Below are positions 6,998 to 15,507 of a DNA stretch of 47,747 bases, piece by piece. The notes beneath the pieces were generated by a model. It was given only the letters and a program-made list of their open reading frames with translations. It searched no databases and had not been told where the DNA came from. Position 1 is the first letter of the stretch. Each line of letters starts with the position of its first letter. Source of the stretch: Novipirellula aureliae (GTDB lineage Bacteria; Planctomycetota; Planctomycetia; Pirellulales; Pirellulaceae); assembly GCF_007860185.1 (NCBI RefSeq), contig NZ_SJPY01000014.1, forward strand, positions 1 to 47,747, given 5' to 3'. The position numbers and the translations under genes are program-made.

Positions 6998-8796
6998 TGC
7001 GAAACAATACCTCGTCCCGAGGCCAGGCTCTTATGAGCCGGTTCTCTAGGGCCGTTCGAGCCGTCCAACACGCCTTGCCCACCGACACACCGATGATTCC
7101 ACGGTTACAAGGTGTAACGACACAGGGGCATTTCCTGCTTCCGATCGAGAGCGTGCTCGAATCAGCCTCACAGCTGATAGTTGCAAGCGAGCGAGTCTTT
7201 TGCTTCGGCAAGGATTTGGTCTTTGAGTCGCGAGGTGGGGAGAATTTTGCTTTGGCAACCCTCGCGTGTGACGGTAGGGCCGAAGCTACGGCAGGGGGAC
7301 ATCTCGGAAATTTGTTTATTTGCGAAAAGAGTTCTGGTGACCCGGAAGCTCCTCCACTCGAGTTCACGCCTCCACTCACGCTAGTTACGACGATCGCGAC
7401 TAACGAGCACGTTCGAAGCCAAATCCCGAGGATCGTTGTCTACGCTCGGCGACCGGTCTTCGATCCTGCCTTCGACTACTGCGGTGCAGGCTGGCATCCG
7501 GATATCCAATATCTCATCCATTCCCAACCCGTCATTCCTGATCCACTCACCATCCGAGGCGAGTCTCACCCGGAGCAGCTACCAAACTACCTCGGCCAAC
7601 TCCTGCAGACTTTCTTATTTCGATCCGATGCTGATCGTATCAACGCAGTAGCCGTTCTTTTGACGGGGATTCTCGCCAACCACCTCGTGGATTGCGGGAA
7701 ACCGATGGTGGCTATAGACGGGAGCCGCCCGGGTTTAGGCAAAACATACCTTGCGAGATGTATTGGTTTGATTTTAGACGGTAGCGAAAGCGGCCTCCTC
7801 GATTTCACCCGAGACGATGAGGAACTGCGCAAAAGACTATGTGCTTCGTTTCGCGATGAATATGGATCCGTCGTTACGATGGACAATGCAAAATCGGGTT
7901 CTGGAGCACCAATCAGCAGCCCGGTGTTGGAATCAATCATCACATCCCCCACGATTTCGTTCCGGATACTAAAGACGAGCACAAACTTCACACGTCGAAA
8001 CGACGTCGTCTTTATCATCACCATGAATCAAACGCTGCTGAGCAGCGATCTCGTTGATCGCGCGATCCCCATTCGCTTTGATTGTGAGGGTGACCCACGA
8101 CAAATCCTCCACGGACGGATGGACCCGATTCAGTTCGTGAGGGAGCATCGGACCGAAATCCTCGCGGAGCTGTTCGGCATGGTCGAGGTGTGGACATCCC
8201 ATAGCCGCCCTCGGAGCAACCATGTCCATCGATTCGCAGAGTGGGCCGGCTTGATCGGTGGCATACTGCATGCAAACGGGATAAGCGGCTTTTTAGAGAA
8301 CCTTTCCGAAGCAGCATCGGATTTCGACTTTGAACTCAATGATGTAGCCAGTCTGGCAGAGGCCGCCGTGAAACTCGAGTGTCACGATATGCTAGATACC
8401 GAGCTTCGGCCCTCGGGGAATGGGTTACCTGCTGGCAACGAGCTTGTTCAACGGGTATTTTTCGAGGCTCGCGTCATCACCGAAAAACTTGGACCTGACA
8501 AAAGCCCAAGGAGCAAATCGTCGTCGATCGGCGCCTTCTTGCGAAAACATATTGATCGCGAAGTCGTCATCGAGGGGGCAAACGGCCAACAAGCTAGGGC
8601 AATACTCGAGTCGATTCCGGCGCGGGCAGGGCAAACCCTATATCGGTTTCGCATCCGTGCGATTGCCCCCGAGGATAACGCCGAAGTGAGCATGCTCCAC
8701 AGCGGAGGTGGAGTTATCCAATCGCAGTCCATTGCCGGTCAAGCCGCACTGCCCCCAGCTGCATCACAAAACGGGGGCAACGGTGAACTGTGGTGA
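6997..8796 (+). CDS. P-loop ATPase/helicase of the replication module
   Basis: 599 residues. Walker A is DGSRPGLGKTY (Gly242-Thr250), and a DEYGSVVTMDNAKSG stretch (about 290-305) takes the Walker B place. Further on, VVFIITMNQTLLSSDLVDRA looks like sensor 1 plus an arginine region (LVDRAIPIRF), as in phage/plasmid superfamily 3 or primase-associated helicases. The N-terminal 200 residues are not recognised. It starts inside the primase stop codon (TAATG) and precedes a DNA polymerase gene, so it is most likely the replicative helicase of the element. The last codons overlap the first iteron-like repeats (GGTGAAC from 8782). The ATPase call is safe; helicase activity is inferred. Confidence 0.75.
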   Translation: MRNNTSSRGQALMSRFSRAVRAVQHALPTDTPMIPRLQGVTTQGHFLLPIESVLESASQLIVASERVFCFGKDLVFESRGGENFALATLACDGRAEATAGGHLGNLFICEKSSGDPEAPPLEFTPPLTLVTTIATNEHVRSQIPRIVVYARRPVFDPAFDYCGAGWHPDIQYLIHSQPVIPDPLTIRGESHPEQLPNYLGQLLQTFLFRSDADRINAVAVLLTGILANHLVDCGKPMVAIDGSRPGLGKTYLARCIGLILDGSESGLLDFTRDDEELRKRLCASFRDEYGSVVTMDNAKSGSGAPISSPVLESIITSPTISFRILKTSTNFTRRNDVVFIITMNQTLLSSDLVDRAIPIRFDCEGDPRQILHGRMDPIQFVREHRTEILAELFGMVEVWTSHSRPRSNHVHRFAEWAGLIGGILHANGISGFLENLSEAASDFDFELNDVASLAEAAVKLECHDMLDTELRPSGNGLPAGNELVQRVFFEARVITEKLGPDKSPRSKSSSIGAFLRKHIDREVVIEGANGQQARAILESIPARAGQTLYRFRIRAIAPEDNAEVSMLHSGGGVIQSQSIAGQAALPPAASQNGGNGELW

Positions 8797-8975
8797 ACGT
8801 CGGGTGAACCGTGTTTTTCTCAAGGTTCACCATCGTAAAGCTATACCGACCAGACAGTTGTATCAACGAGGTTAACTTAATGAACCTCACCTACTTATTG
8901 TGTCTCACGTGTGCGCGTATACGTGAACTAGTCGTTCCAAAAGAAATCAGGTTAACCAAGTTAACCAGGTTAATC
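8782..8975 (+). repeat. Iteron-like repeats before the DNA polymerase gene
   Basis: GGTGAAC occurs at 8782, 8792 and 8803 (10-11 base spacing, about one helical turn), with an inverted copy GTTCACC at 8825-8831. A second set, GTTAACC/T/GTTAATC, occurs at 8871, 8951, 8960 and 8969 (the last three at 9-base spacing). The array fills the 199-base gap between helicase and polymerase and looks like a replication origin or a repressor operator. Assignment as origin is inference. Confidence 0.6.
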
Positions 8976-8995
8976 ATTCGATACAGGATAGACAA

Positions 8996-11227
8996 ATGAA
9001 CATAGAATTTAAAAATAAAAGCTTTGCTTTTCGCCCATGGCGATCGGAGGACGGTTGCGTGCTACGCAGTCCCTTTGCGTTCGATTCTGAGACGACCTTG
9101 CTTGACGAAACTCGGCCACAGCACGTGCCGACTTTCGTCGTGGGCGCCGCGTTTGATGGAAACGCCGGCTACTTTGTGCATCATAGCCAACTCGAATCGT
9201 TTTGGAATCACCATTCCACACAAGACGTTATTTTTCACCATGCCTGCTTCGACTTGGGCGTTATCAAAAAAGCGTGCGCTAGGTTCGATCCCTACGCCGC
9301 AGTCGATGAGGATCGCGTCTGGGATACTCGCATTTTGTTTCGCCTATGGCAACTTGCAACCCTCGGCGAGACCGCCCGCGGCCGCTCGTCACTGATCAAA
9401 TGTGCTGCCGCACTTCTAGGTTTGGAAATGGACAAGGAAGTCGAAGATTCCCATGGACGGCGCGTACGCACTAGCTTTGGAAAGTACCTGGGATGTCTAC
9501 CGAACGAGCTCCCACCGGAGTACCTGCAGTATCTTGCCACTGATACGATCGCGACATTTCAGCTTCACGACGCTCTTCTAACTCAGATTTCTGCGTCGTT
9601 ACGGGCTGCTGGCGATGCGTTTGGGTATCGGGAAAATATAGTGGCAAATACTGCATCGCGTTTTGGGCCGTTAAGCCACCACATTCAACTTCGCGGTTCC
9701 ATTGTGCTCGACGCGGTTCGACGCAACGGAATGGCGATCGATCAGGCACGCGTGGAGTCACTACTAGAACAGCTCTCTGTAAGGCAGAATGAACTGCGGC
9801 TGCAACTTTTGTCCCGCGGATATTCGCCTGGCCAGCCTGGCTGCAACAAGTCGTTGCAGCGGATTTTTCGCGACATCGATACTACGAGTACGAACTTGAC
9901 GCTGCCTCGGAAGGCGTCCGGGCAGTACAGCACGCGGAGCGATGACCTTTCCGGACTTGCGCACGAGGATGGTTTTCTATCGGCGCTGTTTGAGTTTCGG
10001 GAAAACGAGACGCTGATGTCAACGTTCCTCGCAAAACTCAATGCGGGCCGTGTCCATCCGTCGTTTGATGTCTTGGTCCGTAGTGGTAGGACGAGTTCTT
10101 TTGGTGCTTTGAGTGCGCAAAACCTGCCATGTGATGATGCTGTTCGCGGTTGTATTATACCTTCCGAGGGGTATGTTTTTATCGACGCGGATTATGCTGC
10201 GATCGAATTGGCCACGCTAGCGCAAGTTTGTTTGTCGCAGTTCGGTGTTTGTTCTGGGATGGCTGAGGCGATCAATGCGGGAATCGATCTTCATCGGCAT
10301 GTTGCAGCAAACATGCTAACCAAAGCTCCAGAGCTTGTCACAAAAGAGGAGCGGCAGGCTGCAAAAGCGGTCAACTTTGGTCGGCCAGGTGGCTTAAGCG
10401 ATAGAGGACTGCAGCGGTACGCAAAAGCAGCGTTTGGGGTTGAACTCTCCGATGCCCAGGTTGCTACCTTAACTGCGGCTTGGTTCACGGCGTTTCCGGA
10501 AATGAGGGTTTATCTCGACGATAATAAAAATGTTGGCGTAGCGATCTCGCGATTCCTTGATTTGACGCCACTGTCGTTTGCTGCCGAGACTGGTGAGGAT
10601 TGGGTGTTACGAACGCATCAACATGAAATAGTTGGAATGCTAGGTTGGATGGCTCGAAAGGTATTCGCAGCGGTGGAGCCCACGAATAGCAACGGTCGGC
10701 TTTATCCGCAATCGTGGATCGACTATTTCTGGCGGACACTTGACCAGAAGAGTGACAGTTTCACGGACGCATTTGCGGCTGACATTCGGGCAAGAAATCC
10801 TTCTCGGGAATTGGCTGCCGTTGTTTGTAATTTAGCCTGCCGGAGTTCATGTGTAACCCTGACCGGTCGTTTGCGAGCCAATACCATTTATTGCCAGTCA
10901 CGAAATACTTTGTTCCAAGGCCTTGCAGCGGATGGTGCCAAGCTTGCTCTTTGGACTTTGTGGAGGGCTGGTTATCGAATCGTAAACTTCATCCACGACG
11001 AGTTATTAATCGAAGTATCGGAGGATTCTGACCTGCTGGCCAATGCCGAGGCAATCCGATCGCATATGGTTGCGGGCATGCGGCAGGTTGTTCCTGACGT
11101 GAGAATAGACGTCCAATATACCTGCATGAGGCGCTGGCTAAAAACAGCCGAGCTGGTAATCCAAGATGGTCGACTGATCCCCTGGGAGGACTCCGTGCCT
11201 AGTGAGGATCCGCTCGCCCATGTGTAA
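8996..11227 (+). CDS. Family A DNA polymerase with 3'-5' exonuclease domain
   Basis: 743 residues. The N-terminal DEDD exonuclease is intact by motif: FDSET (ExoI-like), FHHACFDLG, and YLATDTIATF. The polymerase part has motif A IDADYAAIE (Asp397, Asp399), a motif B variant KAVNFGRPGGLSDRGL, and motif C FIHDELLIEV (His667-Asp668-Glu669). No 5' nuclease domain is present, as in many phage and plasmid PolA enzymes. It lies behind iteron-like repeats and downstream of primase and helicase, so it is the element's own replicase and not the housekeeping PolA. The insertion between motifs B and C is long. Confidence 0.92.
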   Translation: MNIEFKNKSFAFRPWRSEDGCVLRSPFAFDSETTLLDETRPQHVPTFVVGAAFDGNAGYFVHHSQLESFWNHHSTQDVIFHHACFDLGVIKKACARFDPYAAVDEDRVWDTRILFRLWQLATLGETARGRSSLIKCAAALLGLEMDKEVEDSHGRRVRTSFGKYLGCLPNELPPEYLQYLATDTIATFQLHDALLTQISASLRAAGDAFGYRENIVANTASRFGPLSHHIQLRGSIVLDAVRRNGMAIDQARVESLLEQLSVRQNELRLQLLSRGYSPGQPGCNKSLQRIFRDIDTTSTNLTLPRKASGQYSTRSDDLSGLAHEDGFLSALFEFRENETLMSTFLAKLNAGRVHPSFDVLVRSGRTSSFGALSAQNLPCDDAVRGCIIPSEGYVFIDADYAAIELATLAQVCLSQFGVCSGMAEAINAGIDLHRHVAANMLTKAPELVTKEERQAAKAVNFGRPGGLSDRGLQRYAKAAFGVELSDAQVATLTAAWFTAFPEMRVYLDDNKNVGVAISRFLDLTPLSFAAETGEDWVLRTHQHEIVGMLGWMARKVFAAVEPTNSNGRLYPQSWIDYFWRTLDQKSDSFTDAFAADIRARNPSRELAAVVCNLACRSSCVTLTGRLRANTIYCQSRNTLFQGLAADGAKLALWTLWRAGYRIVNFIHDELLIEVSEDSDLLANAEAIRSHMVAGMRQVVPDVRIDVQYTCMRRWLKTAELVIQDGRLIPWEDSVPSEDPLAHV

Positions 11228-11396
11228 TCTGCTTTTGTATCGGCTTTGGTAAGTTTTGGTTTTTATTCTCCTTGCGAGGGGTTAAAAAAAAAAAACGCCT
11301 CATCAGCCGATACTTCGCCTCCAGAGCAGTGTTTAGTTCGCGTTTGGTTCTTTAGTACCGTTTTGGTTTGTAGTCGTTAACCGTGAAGGATGTGAT

Positions 11397-11792
11397 ATGA
11401 AAGCTGTGGACCTCAAAGTGCTGCGTAATAGACTGTTGCTGGCCAATCCAATTGAGCCAAGCTCTCGCTCGGTGCCGGCGTGGGTTTGCTGGTTGAGCAA
11501 AGCAGCAAACTTAAAAGGGAAGTCATCGGTTCGAGTGACGCTGATGCTACTCAAGCTTGCCCTGCGAGTTGGCCGGCACCAGAATCTTTTGATTTCAAGG
11601 TCGCTGCTTGAGTGTGAATCGATCAATCGAGTCACAGCCTATCAAGCTCTAGAAGACTTGCAGCAGGCAGGGTTGGTCGAAGTACAACGGCGACCATCGC
11701 GAGCACCGTTGGTTGCTATTGTCGGCGTTTTCGATCCGGTTGTACCAGAATCTCAAACAAGAGTTCGTGACGCTTGTAGCGACACAAAATAG
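11397..11792 (+). CDS. Winged-helix DNA-binding protein
   Basis: 131 residues, with AAGGA seven bases before ATG 11397. Residues about 40-115 read as a winged helix: VRVTLMLLKLALRVGRHQNL, then SRSLLECESINRVTAYQALE followed by DLQQAGLVEVQRRPSRAPLV. The wing follows the recognition helix in the usual way. It could be a replication regulator or control protein of the mobile element. It stands alone, 170 bases after the polymerase gene and 100 bases before the next. A short palindrome (CATCAA-TTGATG, 11823-11841) lies just downstream and could be its operator. The fold is fairly clear; the role is inferred. Confidence 0.65.
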   Translation: MKAVDLKVLRNRLLLANPIEPSSRSVPAWVCWLSKAANLKGKSSVRVTLMLLKLALRVGRHQNLLISRSLLECESINRVTAYQALEDLQQAGLVEVQRRPSRAPLVAIVGVFDPVVPESQTRVRDACSDTK

Positions 11793-11891
11793 TGCTTTTG
11801 CGTTTGTATTCCTGATTGGACGCATCAATGTAAATTTGATGGGTCGGGTTGGGATTTTGATTGTTTCCTTTTCGTTTAGAGGTTGAAGATT

Positions 11892-12329
11892 ATGTGGTCT
11901 TGCAAATTTTGTAGAGATGGTTTCGTGCTTTCGAATGCTATGGTCAGGTTCCCACTTTCCGCATTAGAGATGCGGCAGTTTTACGCTTCTCTTGAGCTGA
12001 TGGTAGGTGCGATCAGTCTGGGGGAATATCAGGAGGTCCTTTGCGGGAAAGGGCCTGATTCCGCTCCTCCTCAGCAGGCTAATCCCGATATTATTCTTGA
12101 GGATCCGGAAAAGCCGGGGGGATATGTCCTGCGGTTGTGGCGCAGCGATCCCATATCAAATACTTGGCAGCGATTCGAGCTCACGCTTTCCGAGGAAGAT
12201 GTAAACGGTTTGCTGGCGACCAGAGGCATGCTCGAGGATCAGTTTAACGATCCGGACGACAGCGACGACGATGAAGACAACGCGAATTGGGTCGATGGTA
12301 GTGGCCGTTTCAAGGCGATGACTTTTTAA
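11892..12329 (+). CDS. Hypothetical protein with acidic C-terminus
   Basis: 145 residues from ATG 11892, with GAGG about nine bases upstream; an in-frame TTG at 11883 is less likely. Not recognised. It begins MWSCKFCRDGFV, with a CxxC that could be half of a metal site. A mixed alpha/beta middle (LRLWRSDPISNTWQRFELTL) is followed by a strongly acidic stretch (DPDDSDDDEDN). It is encoded in the same direction as the replication genes. No membrane segment or signal peptide. It may be an accessory replication or anti-restriction-like acidic protein; the latter is only a guess from charge. Confidence 0.55.
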   Translation: MWSCKFCRDGFVLSNAMVRFPLSALEMRQFYASLELMVGAISLGEYQEVLCGKGPDSAPPQQANPDIILEDPEKPGGYVLRLWRSDPISNTWQRFELTLSEEDVNGLLATRGMLEDQFNDPDDSDDDEDNANWVDGSGRFKAMTF

Positions 12330-12630
12330 ACCTTGGCCTGGTAACGATCCTACCTGACGCTTGTCAACGAGCTTCGGGCAATGTCTCCAAAACATCATCT
12401 CTTTGGTCGTTTTTGGCGGTGTTGCCCTGGGTGGACTTGCAGCTCGATGGTATAATTTGAATGTTATGATTGAACACGCTCTTGCGATGTATTCGCATGA
12501 AGAGGGTCGGGTTGGGTTGCACGCTGCCCCGTTTCGTCACGCATCGATAGTTTAATAATTTCTGGTCGTAGAAAGTTGGGATAGCAGGCAGACTGATTCG
12601 TGTTTGTGGTCACAGCTACGGAGTTTCAAA
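12330..12630. other. 300-base stretch without a supported gene
   Basis: A short TTG-started frame (12361-12555) contains one hydrophobic segment, but its codon pattern and lack of a ribosome-binding site do not support a gene. I see no terminator or repeat. The last 40 bases would hold the promoter/leader of the RecT-like gene. Confidence 0.4.
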
Positions 12631-13170
12631 ATGCTGCCATCGGAAGGCTTACGGTTAACAGACTATCGGTTGCTTGGAGAGATCTGTTATCTCAGCGACG
12701 CTTTTTCAGACTGCCCCAGTCCTGCGTACGCGGCAGCTAAGTTGCTTGCCGGACGGGATCTTGGCTTAAAGCCTATCGAGGCGATGCTTGGTTTGTCTTT
12801 TGTCGCCGGGCGTTTGGTAATCAACGTCTCGTCGCTGTCAGCGGTCGTTGCTCGGAGCAGGCACTATGCGTTTTGTATCACCCAACAAGCCGACAACGAA
12901 ATCGGTCTCGAATTTACAAAAAATGGTGAGGTCGTTGGAATTTCCACGGCATCAAACGCAGACCTGATCGGTGTCTCGACACCATGCCAAAATATTAGTG
13001 GCCCTGACTCGAGGGCGTTGCTTTCGCTTGCCTTGGCTCGAGGTGTCCGAGCTTGTTGCCCGGATCTCATCGGCGTTGACTTTTGTGTCGAGGGGGAGCT
13101 GGCTCATTCCGACCGCGATGCTTGGGACGAGGATATCATTGATGTTGATTTCGAGATTTGTCGTGATTAG
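12631..13170 (+). CDS. RecT-like single-strand annealing protein (short)
   Basis: 179 residues from ATG 12631, with GGAG eight bases upstream; TTG 12604 is an alternative. The pattern AAAKLLAGRDLGLKPIEAML with VAGRLVINVSSLSAVVARSR and, later, ALLSLALARGVRACCPDLIG is the hallmark of phage RecT/Bet-like recombinases (GrelGl.pm.al......Gk...sa..m.al........; m...RA.srg.r..fPd...G). At under 200 residues it is shorter than typical RecT (250-300). It would promote strand annealing or recombination of the element's DNA and fits beside the primase, helicase and polymerase. The family call rests on pattern only. Confidence 0.6.
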   Translation: MLPSEGLRLTDYRLLGEICYLSDAFSDCPSPAYAAAKLLAGRDLGLKPIEAMLGLSFVAGRLVINVSSLSAVVARSRHYAFCITQQADNEIGLEFTKNGEVVGISTASNADLIGVSTPCQNISGPDSRALLSLALARGVRACCPDLIGVDFCVEGELAHSDRDAWDEDIIDVDFEICRD

Positions 13171-13188
13171 AAATACGGAGATAAGCTA

Positions 13189-13854
13189 ATGCGAAATGAA
13201 GCGGATTTAGCAGATCAATCGGCCGACGAGGGAGAACCCTGGCGAGATCGACCACCCACGGAAGCAGAGACCAATCGCTTTCTTGCCGAAAGTGTTCGGG
13301 ATCGAAGTGCGGCGAGCTATCTATTTGCGGTGACCCGCAGAGTTCTCGGCGAGCCGTTTTCAGCCGAGGTAATGAGAGTTTACGTCGACAGCACATTGGC
13401 CGATGCAAAAGTAAGCGATGATCCGCTTGAGCGGATGCTTTTGGAGCAAGCCGTTCTTGCAAATCATCAGCTTGGAAGGCTGTACGCCGAAGCGGCGACG
13501 GCTACGAAAGTTGAAGAAATCGAATTATACAACGCCGCAGCAACACGGCTGTTGGCTGAATTTCGGCGGCTTGCATTAGCAATCAAGCAATATCGGGAGC
13601 CTAGCCTCGCGAGAAACTTCCAATTCGTTAAGCAACAAAACGTTGCGCAAAACCAACAGATTGCGTACGTCGACGGCCAACCGTATTCTGCGGAAAAGAA
13701 CAATACGACCGGCCCCAAAAAAAAGAGGGCTGACAGCGAACAAGGCAGTAACCCACTCGGGATTGAGAATGTACGAGAAAAATCAGCCTTCGCCGAATCC
13801 AAGGCGAGTCGCAGCAGGGAAGGTAAACCGGAGGAAGCGAGGGCCTTTGTCTGA
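13189..13854 (+). CDS. Hypothetical helical protein of the mobile element
   Basis: 221 residues, beginning 18 bases after the RecT-like gene, so co-transcribed. Not recognised. It is mostly helical: residues 80-130 (LERMLLEQAVLANHQLGRLY; ELYNAAATRLLAEFRRLALA) form long amphipathic helices. The last 60 residues are polar, basic and probably disordered (GPKKKRADSEQGSNPLG). The layout resembles small structural or terminase-associated proteins of planctomycete prophages, but I cannot name one. Its 3' end overlaps the next gene by 86 bases in another frame. Confidence 0.6.
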   Translation: MRNEADLADQSADEGEPWRDRPPTEAETNRFLAESVRDRSAASYLFAVTRRVLGEPFSAEVMRVYVDSTLADAKVSDDPLERMLLEQAVLANHQLGRLYAEAATATKVEEIELYNAAATRLLAEFRRLALAIKQYREPSLARNFQFVKQQNVAQNQQIAYVDGQPYSAEKNNTTGPKKKRADSEQGSNPLGIENVREKSAFAESKASRSREGKPEEARAFV

Positions 13855-14107
13855 GGAAGGGCGTGAGCGACTTCGCCAAGCTGCGTTAGCAAACAAACCT
13901 TGGCTCCGTGCGACAGGTCCTCGTACACCCGAAGGTAAAGAACGGTCGGCTGCAAACAGCCAGCGGCAAAAGAAAGGTGCAAAGTCGGTGCGCGAGCGAC
14001 GTGCAGCAATTGCGGATATCAACGCATTACTGATGACACTGAGAGAGTGCCGAATCGCCGCAGTAGAGAAACAGCCAGGCGATATTACACGTAGCGGGTT
14101 CGGTTGA
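13769..14107 (+). CDS. Small basic protein with GPRTPEGK motif
   Basis: 112 residues from ATG 13769; the longer upstream frame is inside the preceding gene. It is very basic (NRRKRGPLSEEGRERLRQAA) and contains GPRTPEGKERSAANSQRQKK, a motif seen in small proteins of phages and mobile elements in which GPxTPEGKxRS is conserved. No catalytic motif is visible. It may bind nucleic acid. Its last codons run into the ADP-ribosylglycohydrolase remnant, so the C-terminus may be altered by the junction at about 14,090. Overlap with the preceding gene suggests translational coupling. Confidence 0.55.
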   Translation: MYEKNQPSPNPRRVAAGKVNRRKRGPLSEEGRERLRQAALANKPWLRATGPRTPEGKERSAANSQRQKKGAKSVRERRAAIADINALLMTLRECRIAAVEKQPGDITRSGFG

Positions 14108-14537
14108 GCAAACCAAGGCGTTCGCAAACTCGCTGGGACTAAGTAAGGGCGTGACCGGCTACACCTTCCACACCGTTCCCGTCGCGATCCACGCTTGGCT
14201 ATCCCCTCCGAAGGATTTTCGGCAGACAGTCACTACCATAATCCGGTGTGGAAGCGACGCGGACACAACGGCCGCGATCGTCGGGGGGATTGCTGTAGCG
14301 GGCGTCGGCAGCGAAGGGATCCCTGACGAATGGATTGTCGGAATCTGCGAATAGCCGCGGAGCAATGCGTGGATGCGAACACTCGGTGAAGCACTTGCAG
14401 ACTCCATCGGAGACGACCAAACGATCAAAGCCCCGACCATCAATCCGCTAGCCGTTCTCGCTCGCAATTTGCTGTTCCTATTCGTCGTCCTCTTTCACGG
14501 TTTTCGCCGACTTGCCCCCCCCCCCCCGTACTCATGA
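14094..14537 (+). pseudogene. C-terminal remnant of an ADP-ribosylglycohydrolase (DraG-like), with amber codon
   Basis: The frame beginning near 14094 reads GYTFHTVPVAIHAWL, then IIRCGSDADTTAAIVGGIAV and GIPDEWIVGICE, the conserved C-terminal part of ADP-ribosylglycohydrolases, including the metal-binding GxDxDT motif. At 14352-14354 a TAG replaces the Trp of the usual eWPRS motif. The same frame then continues PRSNAWMRTLGEALADSI and RNLLFLFVVLFHGFRRLAPP to a TGA at 14535-14537. Only about the last 145 residues exist, and the first two thirds are missing. A run of 13 C (14515-14527) lies near the end. Removal of ADP-ribose from proteins was its ancestral function; this copy cannot be active. 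The fragment probably marks older chromosomal sequence at the edge of the inserted replication module. Confidence 0.75.
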
Positions 14538-14906
14538 ACCCCGACCGCGAACTAATCGAAGCGAACCTTCGCCTGCACGTCGATCGACGTGCCGGGTTAA
14601 TTGGTCCTCGCACTCCCAAAAATATCAAAGACCATCGAGGCAACGATCGGTTACATCGAAGGCCAGTGGTCCGAGATGGGCTATTCCGATGCCCGTGAAT
14701 GCTACGACGCACTCGGTGACGAAGCTACGAATCTGATTGTCGAGCAACCGGGAACCATCCAACCCTACGGAGCCAGCCAGGCAACAGAGCAAGATGACAT
14801 TCTAAACATCGGCGGATTCAGTGACGCCGTGTTCAATGTCGTCAACTCGTTTCTTTCAGACGACAAGAGCCGATTCATCCGCGAAGTCGAGTCCGTCGAA
14901 CTGTAA
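14534..14906 (+). pseudogene. Unknown small gene with probable frameshift
   Basis: ATG 14534 overlaps the stop of the glycohydrolase remnant (ATGA). It opens MNPDRELIEANLRLHVDRRA with [10 protein letters not shown], but that frame stops after 50-odd codons. From about 14,620, after CCCAAAAATATC, the coding look moves to another frame: [20 protein letters not shown] and [20 protein letters not shown], ending at 14906. Joining both gives a protein of about 120 residues. I read this as a frameshift in a decaying gene that was once in an operon with the glycohydrolase; slippage on the A run is possible but unproven. The family is not recognised. Confidence 0.4.
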
Positions 14907-15507
14907 GCCAAAACGCGAACTAAAACTAACATGCCTCTCGCAGAGCATTTGGCAGGGGGGCAGTTCTTCTTGCTTCGGATGTGTTTGGCTTACGTGATCG
15001 TTCGGGTTGGTTCAGTGGCAGAACGCCCAGCCGTTGCCGACATACTGGTTGATCCAGTGAGCCTCAGGCAGGACGGGGTCTTAGACTACAGCAGTCGTAA
15101 TCTCTTGGTTGTGGTCGGTGGCGTTGTGCAAACGAATCTCAAATCATGAAGAAGGCGCGATCGTCGGAGCTTCATTTCAGCGATGGCGACTGAGAGCAAC
15201 ATTGAATTGCAGTAGATTAGCCATATTTCCAACACCGTGCCTGTTGTATTAGAGAAGATTCGTCCACTTCTTTTGGTGTCGACGGTTAATGAATCAGCTG
15301 TGCTTACTTTTCGCTCGACATGATCTCGGACCACGCGGAATGCCCACCACGCTAACTTGACCAGTTGGGGATAAGTCGCACGACGTAGCGATAATCGTTA
15401 AGGCACCCTCGTGAGCCGACTTTTAACGCGATATACTGTTTGCGTTCGCGGCGGTTGCTGATTTCTCGCTGCCGCATTCCAGACAATCCAATGAAAACGT
15501 GGTCTCG
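14907..15507. other. 600-base stretch without a supported gene
   Basis: Short frames on both strands (for example 14931-15149 plus and 15352-15630 minus) have no recognisable motif and no ribosome-binding sites. A tRNA-like D-arm sequence at 15010-15027 does not extend to a full tRNA. The promoter of the DISARM-like operon should lie in the last 150 bases, but no clear -35/-10 pair stands out. Confidence 0.4.

Noticed and set aside
12361-12555. Short TTG-started frame with a hydrophobic segment
   Set aside because: No ribosome-binding site, no recognisable family, weak coding look.
15005-15070. tRNA-like sequence (GGTTCAGTGGCAGAACGCC and a later GGTTGATCC)
   Set aside because: The D-arm similarity is not followed by a seven-base anticodon loop, a proper T-arm or pairing acceptor ends.
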